Positions 44,638-55,372 of a stretch of DNA of 64,000 bases are shown here, one piece after another. Location of the stretch: NCBI GenBank assembly GCA_023213315.1, contig JAKCPI010003260.1:160932-224931 (forward strand), written 5' to 3'. The DNA comes from Euborellia annulipes (Eukaryota; Arthropoda; Insecta; Dermaptera; Anisolabididae). How positions within the stretch are numbered: position 1 is the stretch's first letter; each line of letters begins with the position of its first letter. The notes beneath the pieces are model-generated. The model saw nothing but the letters and a program-made list of their open reading frames with translations, was not told the DNA's origin and did not search any database. Both the position numbers and the translations under genes were made by a program.

Positions 44638-45068
44638 TATATCGCCTGCTGAGAATCATAGTGGCGAAAGTCCGAAATTCAACAATTCGAAAAAAGGCGT
44701 TTGAAAGTTTTATAAACATACCCACACAGCACGGAATATTGCAATCTTGTCAATGTTGACAATATTGCGGCAACATTGATGCAATATTGCAGCTCAAACA
44801 GCAATATTGCTAGTTTGGAATATTGCCGCTGCAATGTTGCCAAGATTCGCAATGTTTCTGCAACATTGCTGCAATATTTTGTGCTGTTGGGGTATATATT
44901 TAAATAGCCGGGCAACAAATGAATAGGCCAGAATCAATAGCAAAGAATGGAAATATATTTTTGCCACTTTGGCACTTAAAAGAGAAGACGTTTTAAAAAC
45001 GTCTGCTAGGATAAACTCAAAAATTGATTTTTCGGATTTTAGCCACTATGATTCTCAGGAGGCGATAT
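44638..45068. mobile_element. MITE with ATATCGCC ends
   Basis: The left end ATATCGCCTGCTGAGAATCA and the right end's inverse ATATCGCCTCCTGAGAATCA match closely, then TAGTGGC. Another inverted half follows (GTAGACTAGTCTAC, ATATCGCCTCC). A second element is nested at 44721-44892; the related copy at 24641 lacks it. Confidence 0.82.
44721..44892. mobile_element. Nested MITE made of GCAATATTGC units
   Basis: 172 bp between TA dinucleotides (44719-44720, 44893-44894). The ends are CCCACACAGCACGGAATATT and the inverse of AAAATTGTGC-type ATTTTGTGCTGTTGGGG. The interior is a chain of near-palindromic GCAATATTGC and GCAACATTGC words. The empty site is visible in the sister MITE at 24.7 kb. Confidence 0.82.
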
Positions 45069-45584
45069 GTAGACTAGTCTACATATCGCCTCCTACTAGC
45101 TACTATCAACTTTAAAAAGGATTAATAATTTGTTGTATAATAAAAAATAATAAAAATATGAACTTAGTTTATGGTTTTATTAAAAAGTGAAAATGTAAGC
45201 AAAATCTGTGTCATACCTTTAGAAAATATTTTGTTTCAAGGGAATGTTTGTTTAAGAATGTTTATATATTCCACTATAAACGTACAAGCAACCTTTAGGG
45301 CTAAAATATCTAAACTTTAGAAGTTAAGTGATATTTTATGCTTTTTTTTCAACATGATAGACTCAAACATTTGCATATTATGGTTTACGCTTCAATAAAG
45401 AAACTTTTTCAGTTATATTATTATTATTACTATAAGAATTTTTTTTTCTTTTTGCAATCTAAAATAAAATAAATGCAAGAGAGAAAAAAATAGTTCTCAA
45501 AGTTTGGATATTTTAGAAGAAATATATGAAAATGGCGATTCCTTTACTAGTACTAGGGGACTGTCGGGACTGAGAAGTCGAATA
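45069..45584. other. AT-rich spacer
   Basis: No gene recognised. Confidence 0.4.
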
Positions 45585-45789
45585 GACAACAGCCACCAAG
45601 ATCAATGTTGTTAAGCAACGCCAAGCGGTGTTGAAAATCGGGATAGGTAGCCTCCGACAAACAAGACCGTTAAACGCCCACCGGAAGCCATCGATATATG
45701 TATATGTATACTATCAGTATAAAATAAATGACCTTCGCTGCCGCTTAAAGACCTTAAATGAAATTAAAACAAAAAAAAAAAAAAAAAAA
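45585..45789 (+). repeat. 5S-headed SINE
   Basis: GATCAATGTTGTTAAGCAAC, GCCAAGCGGTGTTGAAAATC and GGGATAGGTAGCCTCCGAC track the internal promoter of 5S rRNA genes (A-box-like GTTAAGCAAC, C-box-like GGATGGGTGACCGCC). A tail with CTTAAAGACCTTAAATG and a poly-A run follow. A second copy lies at 59805-59935. It is a SINE3-type retroposon rather than a working 5S gene, because the 5' and 3' pairing stems are lost. Confidence 0.65.
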
Positions 45790-45893
45790 CAACGATATAT
45801 TGACTGGCTAATTAACAGTCTATTTGAGAGTTGATTGAAAAAAAAATCTATCTTTTTCAAACCTAGCTAATAGTAAAAATATATTATTTAAGG
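45787..45893 (+). repeat. Direct duplicate, left copy
   Basis: About 105 bp starting CAACGATATATTGACTGGC is repeated almost exactly at 48087-48190, together with the SINE tail before it (AAAGACCTTAAATGAAATT at 45748 and 46685). Confidence 0.85.
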
Positions 45894-46686
45894 TTGTTCG
45901 GACATTAAAGCACTTGAGTAGATTAAAAGCTAATTTTTTAATATGTTATTAATCACTATCAAATACGTATAAAATAAAATTTTGAAGCAGATCTGACACA
46001 GGGTTATCGTGTAATTAATTTTTAAAAAATTGAAATTTAACATGTAGCCTATGGGGAATAACGACGAAACGCACACATATCGAATTATATAGGCATCTGT
46101 GCAAATGATACAAAAACAAAAAACTTACATTTTATTAATTCACTTCCGAGGAATACGTTAAAAATAAAACCAAAAGTTTCTGCTGACCGCTTTTAAAGAT
46201 ATTTTAACAAGAAAGTCAAAAAATTCTCCAAAATGACAGTCGCTAATATTTAAAAATAATGAATTCTCGAGAGTCAGACCAGCCTGGCAACGTCGCATAG
46301 CATAAGTGTCTTATCTCTATGTCAGATACATTTTTTTTTTCAATTTTACAATATTTTTTCTCGCAAATCGTCCATTGTGTTTAAACTGATTTGCATTAAA
46401 CATTGTAATATATTAAATAAAATAAAATTTAAGGCGTTTAAGATTTAAAATTGATAGTTGATGAATGCAATGTTGCCAGTTCTATATTACGTGAAAAACT
46501 ACTCAAGTCGAAAGTCATTCATTTATTATTTTTGGTAATTAAATTATTAACTTAATCCAATTATAAACTATGATAGGTCACGACTAAATTATAATAAGGA
46601 ATTTTGGCATTCAAATTTTTAATTTTATTTAAAAAAAAATTTAGATTCTATTATGACTTACGATGTACTATCCGAACAACCTTAAA
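45887..46686. mobile_element. Inverted-repeat element at a duplication junction
   Basis: The ends TTTAAGGTTGTTCGGACA and its inverse TATCCGAACAACCTTAAA bound about 800 bp with no coding capacity. It sits exactly where the duplicated copies meet. Target duplication unclear. Family not recognised. Confidence 0.65.
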
Positions 46687-46719
46687 GACCTTAAATGAAA
46701 TTAAAAAAAAAAAAAAAAA

Positions 46720-47201
46720 AACTGGTGTGACTGTCGCACAGCACACAACTTTCTCTTACCTTCGGTAATCGAAAGTTGTGTTCTGTGCTTGTCACACCAG
46801 ATTTTTTGTGTCGAAATATATTTAGTTTCCGCCAATATATTAGAAATTTAAGATGTCAAAATTGTAAACATGGGAAAATATTTATATTTTGTTACCATGG
46901 CAACCATTTCTCATATCTTCCCTATGAAATACAAGAGTAAAGTGTGCTTCAAACAATTTTGAGGGCAAAACGAGAATATACATTTGAAAGAGTATCTAAA
47001 AAATAATTGATTTTTGAATTTTAATCAAAATCGTTAGAGCGAATTTTGAGAAAATCGAAAAAAACTGAAAAAGTACATCAGTAAAGTACTAGTACTCTTT
47101 GGCCGATTTTGATTAAAAGCTTATTTTTCCGGTCCCGGGAGGTATTTAACTTAAATATAAAATTTCATCCTCCTAGCTCAATTCCTTCATGCTTAAAATT
47201 G

Positions 47202-47241
<40 letters not shown>

Positions 47242-48083
47242 GACCATGTCGCGAAAACCACTTTTACTTTCTCTTACCTATGTATATATGTAATATATAT
47301 ATAGAGAGAAAGTATTGGATTCATGTCAAAAATTCGATGTCGAGATTTTGATGGATCTTCACGTTTTGAGGTCCCCTGAATCCAAAAAAAGTGGTTTTCG
47401 CGACATGGTCTGTCTGTGGGTGTGTGGGTGGGTGGGTGGGTGGGTGGGTGGGTGTGTGGCTGTGTGTCAAATTTTAAGCATGAAGGAATTGAGCTATGAG
47501 ACTGAAATTTTATATTTAAGTTAAACACCCCCGGGACCGGAAAAAATAAGCTTTTAATCAAAATCGGCCAAAGAGTACTAGTACTTTACTGATGTACTTT
47601 TTCAGTTTTTTTCGATTTTCTCAAAATTCGCTCTAACGATTTTGATTAAAATTCAAAAATCAATTATTTTTTAGATGCTCTTTCAAATGTATATTCTCGT
47701 TTTGCCCTCAAAATTGTTTGAAGCACACTTTACTCTTGTACTCCATAGAAAAGATAGGAGAAATGGTTGCCCTGGTAACAAAATATAAATATTTTCCCAT
47801 ACTTATAAATTTTACATCTGAATTCAAATATTCCTTACTGCCGGGAACTAAATACATGTCGACACAAAAAATCTGGTGTGACAAGCACAGTACACAACTT
47901 TCGATTACCGAAGGTAAGAGAAAGTTGTGTGCTGTGCGCCAGTCACACCAGATTTTTTTGGATTCAGGGGACCTCAAAACGTGAAGATCCATCAAAATCT
48001 CGACATCGAATTTTTGACATGAATCCAATACTTTCTCTCTATATATATATATATATTACATATATACATAGGTAAGAGAAAGT
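46720..48083 (-). repeat. HINE-like copy split by another HINE
   Basis: The reverse copy runs 46720 to about 47265 and resumes at about 47957-48083, ending GGTAAGAGAAAGT. The joined parts are complete. The split falls in its CACTTTTTTGG word. Confidence 0.92.
47266..47957 (+). repeat. HINE-like copy inserted in a sister copy
   Basis: Complete from ACTTTCTCTTACC to the hairpin ending CACACCAGATTTTT. 13-bp GGTAAGAGAAAGT at 47913-47925 is the inverse of the 5' terminus. The host copy's six-T run is expanded around the insert, which shows T-run targeting and fixes the element's ends. Contains a GGGT-rich microsatellite (about 47417-47455). Confidence 0.93.
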
Positions 48084-48086
48084 AAA

Positions 48087-48190
48087 AAAAACAACGATAT
48101 ATTGACTGGCTAATTAACAGTCTATTTGAGAGTTGATTGAAAAAAAATCTATCTTTTTCAAACCTAGCTAATAGTAAAAATATATTATGT
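48087..48190 (+). repeat. Direct duplicate, right copy
   Basis: Second copy of the 45787-45893 segment, ending at ATATATTA before diverging. Confidence 0.85.
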
Positions 48191-48907
48191 TGAAAAGTGG
48201 AAATTGTTTAATGAATATTTAATTTAAATTGCTTAAGGTACTTTCCCTAAATGAATTTTAAAAAATTTTCTGGCGTGCTATATTAAATTTATTAAAATTA
48301 TATTTTTTGAAGCAACTATCTTGAGATAAATATTTCATGTGCTTATGAGATTATAATATTCGAAATGTGTTAATTAATTAAACCGGGTTTCGCTATTTAA
48401 CATAGGCCTATCTGAGTTTAGCAAAAAGAGAAGTTTAGGTGGTTTAATTACCCGGATTCCTTGCCCCGGGAATAATTAGCATAGATAATGATGAGCTGAT
48501 GCTGTTTGCTCTTCAAACATGTCTTTTGAGAGTATGCCTGGCTTAGGCTGCTGAGTGATGACCTGGGGGCTCTCTGTCCCGTATGATTTGTTTGCATTTC
48601 ATTTCCGGCCGAACAGAATTCGTACTGTCAAAACAACTGCCGTCAAGCAATGGCCGATCTATTCCCCATATGATACATGGCAAGTATTTGTCACCAGGGG
48701 GCTGTTTGGCTACGAGACAGCCTAAGTTGCCATTCACACCATGTATCACAAGGCTAATAGATTGACAGAAAAATAAATACGAATTTTTGAACTATCTCTA
48801 TTGAATCATCTCATTTTTATTCCTTAGTAATAAAGTTTTGAAAAATTTAAAACTTAAAAAGAAATATATTTAGAATTAATGTAGAAAGTGGCTGTGTAGA
48901 ATTGAAT
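48191..48907. other. Spacer with candidate regulatory block
   Basis: About 48430-48765 is non-repetitive and GC-richer. It holds GGAATAATTAGCATAGATAA (homeodomain/GATA-like) and TGTTTGCATTTC (octamer-like). It has no long open frame. Confidence 0.3.
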
Positions 48908-49134
48908 CAGGGGGTTATAGAAATTTTTTGGGGGCGACTCAAAATTTTTTGAGGAAAATTTTTTTTTTAGAAACTATACTTTTTTACACGAAATTTTTGA
49001 GGAACATTTTTCTACTGGGAACCAAAGTTGTCGATCCTGGGAAAAATTTGTTGGGATGTCTGTATATCCCTTATATGTATATGTGTTTGGGAAAGGGGGG
49101 GGGGCCCCCCGCCCCCCCCCTAAATACGCCCCTG
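48908..49134. mobile_element. hAT-type MITE with perfect 8-bp TSD
   Basis: The ends CAGGGGGTTATAG and TAAATACGCCCCTG flank G/C runs. AATTGAAT is exact at 48900-48907 and 49135-49142. Sister of 29423-29689. Confidence 0.93.
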
Positions 49135-49239
49135 AATTGAATAAAGGTTTGAATGCAGCCAGGTCGAAATTCTCTTTGCTAACACTCGCATCATATGTAT
49201 TTATTTACATAGTTATTTATATACATAAGCTATTGTAAA

Positions 49240-49530
49240 AAAAAATCTGGTGCGACTTGTCACACCAGATTTTTTGTGTCGACATATATTTAGTTTCCGA
49301 CTGTACGGTACGGTACATACGAAATTCAAGATGTAAAATTTATAAATATGGGGACATATTTATATTTTGCAACCATTTCTCCGATCTATCTATGAAATAT
49401 AAGAGTAAGGTGGTCTTCAGAAGATTTCAATGGCAAAATGAATATACATTTCAAAGAGCATCTAAAAAATAATTGATTTTCGAATTTTAAACAAAATCGT
49501 TGGAGCGAATTTTGAGAAAAGAAAAACGTA
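49240..49530 (-). repeat. HINE-like copy, truncated
   Basis: The 3' hairpin is collapsed to AAATCTGGTGCGAC next to GTCACACCAGATTT, followed by the body to GGAGCGAATTTTGAG. The 5' half is missing. Confidence 0.8.
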
Positions 49531-50204
49531 TACTTGGAAGTGGGGGATTTGATTCCTTTTGAGTTGAATATACGAATAATAAAAAATGTAAATTCAGTAC
49601 AATTTTGAATTGGAACAAACTATTCTTATAAGAAAAAGATCCAAGTAAAAGATAGTTTAAAGGAGATTGTCTCCGCGACTCATTCCTTTAAAGAATGGCA
49701 GTTCTCTTCTCTTCACTTGCTAATTCTTTTGTTGGAGGTCTTCGACTTTTTCAGACTCAAGTTGTGCTTGTTTCCCGACAAGCTTCATTGCACAAAATGT
49801 GAGCGAAACCAAAGAAAAGCACTGGCTTAGTGAGTTTAGTTTTAACCCTTCAACCAAACAGCCACGGCTCTTAGACCGACTTTCCAACGAGAATCACCAA
49901 ACTGAAACTTTGACGAGATGCTATTTCCAGAATCAATTTACTCTAAGAATTTCCCTCCTCATTTACTCGTTTGATAAAATTGACCATTGATCTATTTTTT
50001 GTTCTAAATATGAACAAGTTTAATCAAAGAATTTAGTTGTTTGGAACTACTATATATACCAGACAAAAGTATATGTTCGCTAGACTTCTGACTCAACCAG
50101 GGGCGGATTAAAGGAGGGGCGAGGGGGGCGATCCCCCCCCCCCCCCCCGAGAAGAAATTCAAAACGTTATAAAAACTAGTAATCTAAAGAAATTATGATT
50201 TCCG
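49531..50204. other. Gene-free stretch with one hAT-like end
   Basis: CAGGGGCGGATTAAAGG and G/C runs at about 50099-50150 resemble one hAT MITE end; no partner. The rest has no gene signal. Confidence 0.4.
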
Positions 50205-50296
50205 CTCTTTAATTTCAATTGAATTTGTTACCAATCAATTTAAATAAATAGGAAAAGGGTCTAAATGGCCATAGATGCCGCCAGTCCTTAAATAAA
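50205..50296 (+). repeat. SINE-B copy, 5'-truncated
   Basis: TTCAATTGAATTTGTTACCA, AAATAAATAGGAAAAGGGTC and the core TAAATGGCCATAGATGCCG are followed by an A-run in which a HINE starts. Confidence 0.75.
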
Positions 50297-50970
50297 AAAA
50301 AATCTGGTGTGACTGGCGCACAGCACACAACTTTCTCTTACCTTCGGTAATCGAAAGTTGTGTACTGTGCTTGTCTCACCAGATTTTTTGTGTCGACATG
50401 TATTTAGTGTCCGACAGTAGGGAATATTTGAATTCAGATGTAAAATTTATAAGTATGGGAAAATATTTATATTTTGTTACCATGGCAACCATTTCTCCTA
50501 TCTTTCCTATGAAGCACAAGAGTAAAGTGTGCTTCAAACAATTTTGAGGGCAAAACGAGAATATACATTTGAAAGAGCATCTAAAAAATAATTGATTTTT
50601 GAATTTTAATCAAAATCGTTAGAGCGAATTTTGAGAAAATCGAAAAAAACTGAAAAAGTACATCAGTAAAGTACTAGTACTCTTTGGCCGATTTTGATTA
50701 AAAGCTTATTTTTCCGGTCCCGGGGGGTGTTTAACTTATATATAAAATATATATATATTTCAGCCGCATTGCTCAATTCCTTCATGCTTAAAATTGAACA
50801 CAGACACACACACACACACACAGACAGACCATGTCGCGAAAACCACTTTTTTGGATTCAGGGGACCTCAAAACGTGAAGATCCATCAAAATCTCGACATC
50901 GAATTTTTGACATGAATCCAATACTTTCTCTCTCTATTTATATTACATATATACATAGGTAAGAGAAAGT
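50297..50970 (-). repeat. HINE-like copy, full length
   Basis: Begins in the poly-A tail of a SINE-B copy and ends GGTAAGAGAAAGT. Both hairpins and a CA microsatellite are intact. Very similar to the copies at 46720 and 21049. Confidence 0.92.
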
Positions 50971-50974
50971 AAAA

Positions 50975-51260
50975 AGTGGGTCCCGGAAACGATTTTTAAC
51001 ATGAAGAAATTTAGATACCGGAATGAAATTTTATATTTAAGTTAGGTACCCTCCCGGACCCTCAAAATAGGCCAAAAAGTACTAGTACTTTACTTATGTA
51101 CTTTTTCAGTTTTTTTTTTCGATTTTCTCAAAATTCGATCCACCAAAATTGTTTAAAATTCGAAAATTAATTATATTTTAGATGCTCTTTAAAATGTATA
51201 TTCTCATTTTGCCCTAAAATTGTTTTGAAGTACCTTACACTTTACTCTTGTACAATGAGG
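50975..51260 (+). repeat. HINE-like copy, both ends lost
   Basis: From GTGGGTCCCGGAAACG through GGCCAAAAAGTACTAGTACT to TTTACTCTTGTAC. Confidence 0.75.
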
Positions 51261-51467
51261 GACAATATTAAGTCCCACCCATGCGTTTCCTACTTGTGAT
51301 TATTTAATTTTACAAGGATATGGTAGTTAATTAGACAACTGGGACTGTTTCAAGAAGATTTAAACTTTCAACCGTTGGTTCTCGTTGAAACATTTTGTAT
51401 ATTAAAATTAAATATACAATTAAACACTAGGTTATTTGTTTCAAAGGTTTTATTAATTAAAAATTAA

Positions 51468-51511
51468 CACTTGATACGTATTTCGACAATTTCTTGTCAT
51501 CATCAGAAGTG
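51468..51511 (-). ncRNA. Hammerhead ribozyme, complete core
   Basis: The minus strand reads CACTT, CTGATGA, T, GACAA-GAAA-TTGTC, GAAA, TACGTATC, AAGTG. CACTT and AAGTG pair as stem I. GACAA and TTGTC pair as stem II. CTGATGA and GAAA are the invariant boxes. Cleavage would fall after the ATC triplet (NUH rule). Stem III is a tiny self-complementary TACGTA, as in short-stem-III hammerheads that act as dimers in Penelope-like and related retroelements. One extra T separates CTGATGA from stem II. Self-cleavage is predicted, not shown. Confidence 0.72.
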
Positions 51512-52584
51512 ATTACATTCTAATACATGAAAGTTCAAGAAGTTTCAAGAGATTATTTAATTGTTTTTATAAAAGAAAATTAAAATCTTTATTGAAAATT
51601 TTCTAGGTTTGAACCATGAAAAATTTCCATTAAAAAAATATATTTTTTTGAACATGAAAAATTTTTTTTTAAGTCGTTTGGCATCTCAAGTCATATAGAT
51701 TTTAAAGATACTCATAATATTAATGATGATATATAGGTAGGTGGAGGTACATTTATTTATAACATGTGGTGATTTGAATGAATATTCATCGGACTGTCTG
51801 GAATTCGAACTCGCGCCCCGTGGCTTTAATATTAACACTATTTATATTTGCAAATACCTCTAGTCTCTCGACCACGGGGTGGGGATGGGAGGGAGGAAGC
51901 AAGAAAAATGTATTTCAATTGAATTGGCTACCAATCATTTTAAATAAATAGGCATGGGGCCTAAATGGCCTTAGATGCCAAAAAAGGCCTTAAAATGAAT
52001 AAAAAAATTATTAAAAGAGATATCAAGAAAAGATTCAGTATAGTATGAAAAATAGAAAAGGTACAAGAATAAAAATATGTATTAAGAAAGGAACGCGAAG
52101 AAATCAACTTATGCATGAAAAATTATTTATATTTTAAAGCGTATGAAAATGAAACGTTTCGAAAAGCCCTTTGCAAGGAATGGCACAAAGAACCCAAAAA
52201 CAGGTAGGGAATCAGAAGCAGATGCGCAGTAATCTACTGCGCAACCATCAATGGCTGTTAACTCTCAGAGCCCTCAGCAAGACTCTCTAGAGTAGTGGTC
52301 TGTGAGTAGATCGATCTATCGGGACAGAAAGACCTTCTCATTTGGAGAGCAGCCAGGCACAAGTCTCCGTCTCAATAGTTAGTCTCAAATTGGTCTCCAA
52401 GTAAGTCTTTTTCCCTTACTTATAATTTGTATTATATATTATGTATATCAAAAACCATAGACTTCTTACTTAGAGCTATAGGCCTACATATTTATATCTA
52501 TATAGGGAGTATTTATTTTTGATACACATAATATATAAATTTAAAAAATGTAAACATGTAATTTATGTCCAACTTTATCTTACT
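51512..52584. other. Spacer with SINE-related pieces
   Basis: At 51795-51885 the minus strand has a tRNA-like stretch (GTGGTCGAGAGACTAG A box, GCGAGTTCGAATTCC B box) with an AT insertion. At 51910-52005 there is a SINE-B body (TTGGCTACCAATC, CTAAATGGCCTTAGATGCC). No gene. Confidence 0.5.
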
Positions 52585-52915
52585 TCTATTGTGTGTGTCT
52601 CTCTGTGAACAAAATATCTCAAGAACGAAAAGAACTAGGAAGTTGAAATTTTATATTTAAGTTAGGCACCCCACTGGCACGTGACACGAAGCTTTTGAAC
52701 AAAATCGTCCAAAGAGAACTAGTACTTTACTGATGTACTTTTTCAGTTTTTTTCGATTTTCTCGAAATTCGCTCTAGCGATTTTGATTAAAATTCAAAAA
52801 TCAATTATTTTTTAGATGCTCTTTCAAATGTATATTCTCATTTTGCCTTGAAAATTGTTTGAAGCACACTTTACTCTTGGGCATCTTAGGAGAAATGGTT
52901 GCCATGGTAATAAGG
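52585..52915 (+). repeat. HINE-like copy, both ends lost
   Basis: From GTGTGTGTCTCTCTGTGAAC to GGTTGCCATGGTAATAAG, including TAGTACTTTACTGATG. Confidence 0.8.
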
Positions 52916-53741
52916 GCCTCCATCTTGCTTAATCCGACACTGCCTCTGGCGCAACTTTATTGACGCCATTTGTTATATTAATAGTTTTATTTTATTTTTT
53001 TCCAGTCAGATCTCTTTGCTGCCAGGAGCGGACTACCCCACCAGCTGTGCGCTACTGCCTTTTGAAATCGTAAATATATTTTCTCATATTTTGAGGCCCA
53101 TACAACATTGCGGGATAAAAATTCACTAATTGATTAAATCAGATAGAGATATGAGAACATTTTTTAAATAATAAATATTTTAATAATAGCCTACTTATAA
53201 AAATTTCCCATTTCGGATTAAAAAAAAAAATGTATTAATTTGTTTAAAAAATTTTTGCTCTAAAATTGATTCTTTTTAGATAAAAAGAATATATTAATTA
53301 TATTAATAAAAGATATTCAGAATAAATTGAAAAAAGGGAATTTTTTCCTTTTACGGCCAACAATTCCATACGCGTTATTGTTTTCAGACATATTTATTTT
53401 AGAGATATTAGAATTCAAAAAGGAAAATTGTGATAAGAATAAAGAGTTAATTTGGAGAGTTCTTAGTTTGAATAGACCTTTTGTTTAATTATTTATTTTT
53501 ATTTTCTTTGGTCAAATTCCGAAAAAGATTATAAAACAAAAAAAAAAAAAAAAAACTTGGTCTCAAGGACTCTTTGGGTTTTGCTAAAATGACATTCTAC
53601 CTGCGTAGTTAGGTTTTATTTTTAAAGTAGGTTACAGATACATTCATTTATCTTTATAGAATTTAATTTTAATTTGCTTTTCGATTTTTAGTTTATATAT
53701 ATTTTGAAAGGAAAAACAAAACGTGTCACGTCTTAATTAAA

Positions 53742-53786
53742 ATGCCTCGTGGGATTAAAAAGACACCAAAGACACCAACTCCTAAG
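53742..53786 (+). CDS. MADF-BESS protein 2, exon 1
   Basis: Fifteen codons, MPRGIKKTPKTPTPK, ending AAG|GTAATT in phase 0. The basic, proline-spaced N-terminus resembles an AT-hook or nuclear-targeting tail. The exon is short, so its assignment rests on the ATG, the donor and agreement with the phase of exon 2 at 56346. Without it translation could begin at the ATG at 56349. Confidence 0.5.
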
Positions 53787-53944
53787 GTAATTCTATATAT
53801 TTATTGCAATTGTAAAATTATTTACCTCTAATGGAGAAAGTGGTGTGGTTTTTATTCTACCCAACCATTTTTTAAGAAATATTATATTTAACTTATATTT
53901 TATTTATGAAACTACCCTTTTGCCTCCACCCCTCTGGTAGTTTC

Positions 53945-54059
53945 TGCCTCTTGTGCTAACGGTCAAGAGTTCGCATTCTGTCTCATGCAACAAAAATTCA
54001 TTTAATTTGAAAAGGCTACCAAACAAATGAAATAAAGACAGGGGTCTAAATGGCCTATG
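53945..54059 (+). repeat. SINE-B copy
   Basis: The head GTCAAGAGTTCGCATTC and the body AAAGGCTACCAAACAAATG, GGGGTCTAAATGGCCT. The 3' end is cut by the adjoining hAT MITE. Confidence 0.75.
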
Positions 54060-54298
54060 CATAGGCGTAGCCAGGTGGGGTTTGGGGGGTTCAAACCTCC
54101 CCCCATGGGACCCAAACCATGACTAGATATTTAAACTTTATAATACAGGGTAAGGAAAATAAAATATAATAATTTACTCTAGCTAAAAAAAAAACTAAAA
54201 TGATTTATAAATACCCTAAAATAATCTTACATTTTTCAAATGTTTGAAAAAATTTTCTTAAACCCCCCCCCCATCAAAAATTTCTGGCTACGCCAATA
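54060..54298. mobile_element. hAT-type MITE with perfect 8-bp TSD
   Basis: The ends CATAGGCGTAGCC and GGCTACGCCAATA are inverses with G/C runs inside. GGCCTATG is exact at 54052-54059 and 54299-54306. It landed in a SINE-B core. Confidence 0.88.
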
Positions 54299-54727
54299 GG
54301 CCTATGGATCACTCTCATTCCCCATTATTTCTATTGATGGCAAATTTGTTTATTCTAATATTTGCATGAAGACGGTTGGATCGGAACCAAAAAGATAACC
54401 ACTTGAACTGTTAATTATTGTAATTTACAATAAATTCTTCATCTCAGAATCGATATAATTAGATAAATTCTTACATTGTTAAAATTTTTTAAGTGATTTT
54501 ATTAATATTGATAAAATTATCAATTTTATGATTTTGCACGAAATGAAGTTTTTACTGCATGAAATGATTATTTTTAATGCATGAAACAGATTTTTATTGC
54601 ATGAAAATCTACTCTCTGCTTATAACATTCCAGCCATTATTTGCAGGCTAGAGTAATCAAATAATAACTTTTACTTTCTCTTACCCTATATATTTTTTAT
54701 AATAATATTTAATGGCTGGAAATATAT

Positions 54728-54836
54728 GTAAATAGGTTATGAAAATGCAGGCAGCCAAAATAAAAACATTCTCGATACTCTGTGAACTTTCCCAGTTTTT
54801 ATTTTGGCTGCCTGCATTTTCATATCCTATTTACAA
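54728..54836. repeat. Fold-back repeat with 30-bp perfect arms
   Basis: TATGAAAATGCAGGCAGCCA plus AAATAAAAAC at 54738-54767 is repeated exactly inverted at 54795-54824. Flanking GTAAATAGG extends the match. The ATGCAGSCA word also borders the hammerhead fold-backs at 21735 and 33745, suggesting one family. Confidence 0.8.
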
Positions 54837-54927
54837 ACGTTTTTTTTTCCTTCTGTATTTAATAAATATTATTTAATTTATTTTTAAAATTACTAAATGG
54901 TGTCTCAAATAACTAATTAAAACAATT

Positions 54928-55035
54928 TAACAGTGGCCCTGAGGTAGAGCATTAGCTTCTGATGCCATAGGTCAAGAGTTCGCATCCAGTCCCAGGCGAG
55001 AAATTTATTTCAATTGAATTGGAAACCAATCATGA
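54928..55035 (+). repeat. SINE-B copy with tRNA-like head
   Basis: GTGGCCCTGAGGTAGAGCAT, ATAGGTCAAGAGTTCGCATC and CAGTCCCAGGCGAG make up the head. The body is cut after TTGGAAACCAATCATGAG. Confidence 0.78.
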
Positions 55036-55372
55036 GATTTATATTGATGGTGGTGTACATTTTTGTTTATAATATCTCTTTCAATACATATGTCTCGAAA
55101 TTTTCAATATACGAATCTCATTCGACCTTTTTTTCTTTTCTTTTTATTTTTGTCTTCGAATCTCGTTCGAGCTTTTTTTTGTAATTTTTCTCCGGATTTT
55201 TTAACTCTCAAATCTTATGTTGAGTTTAACAATCTATAAATTTAATTAAAACATTCAAAATAAAAAGTACATATACATTTGAGACTTGGCCATATTAACT
55301 GATGAGCATACATCACATTATGTGCAAATATTTTATATTTTATTGAATATAATTTTGTATATGTTGTATATG

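Noticed and set aside
44352..45068. LTR retrotransposon
   Set aside because: No long direct repeats, primer-binding site or gag/pol frame occurs here or anywhere in the window.
47708..48075. Overlapping frames on both strands
   Set aside because: Translations of two nested HINE copies and their terminal hairpins.
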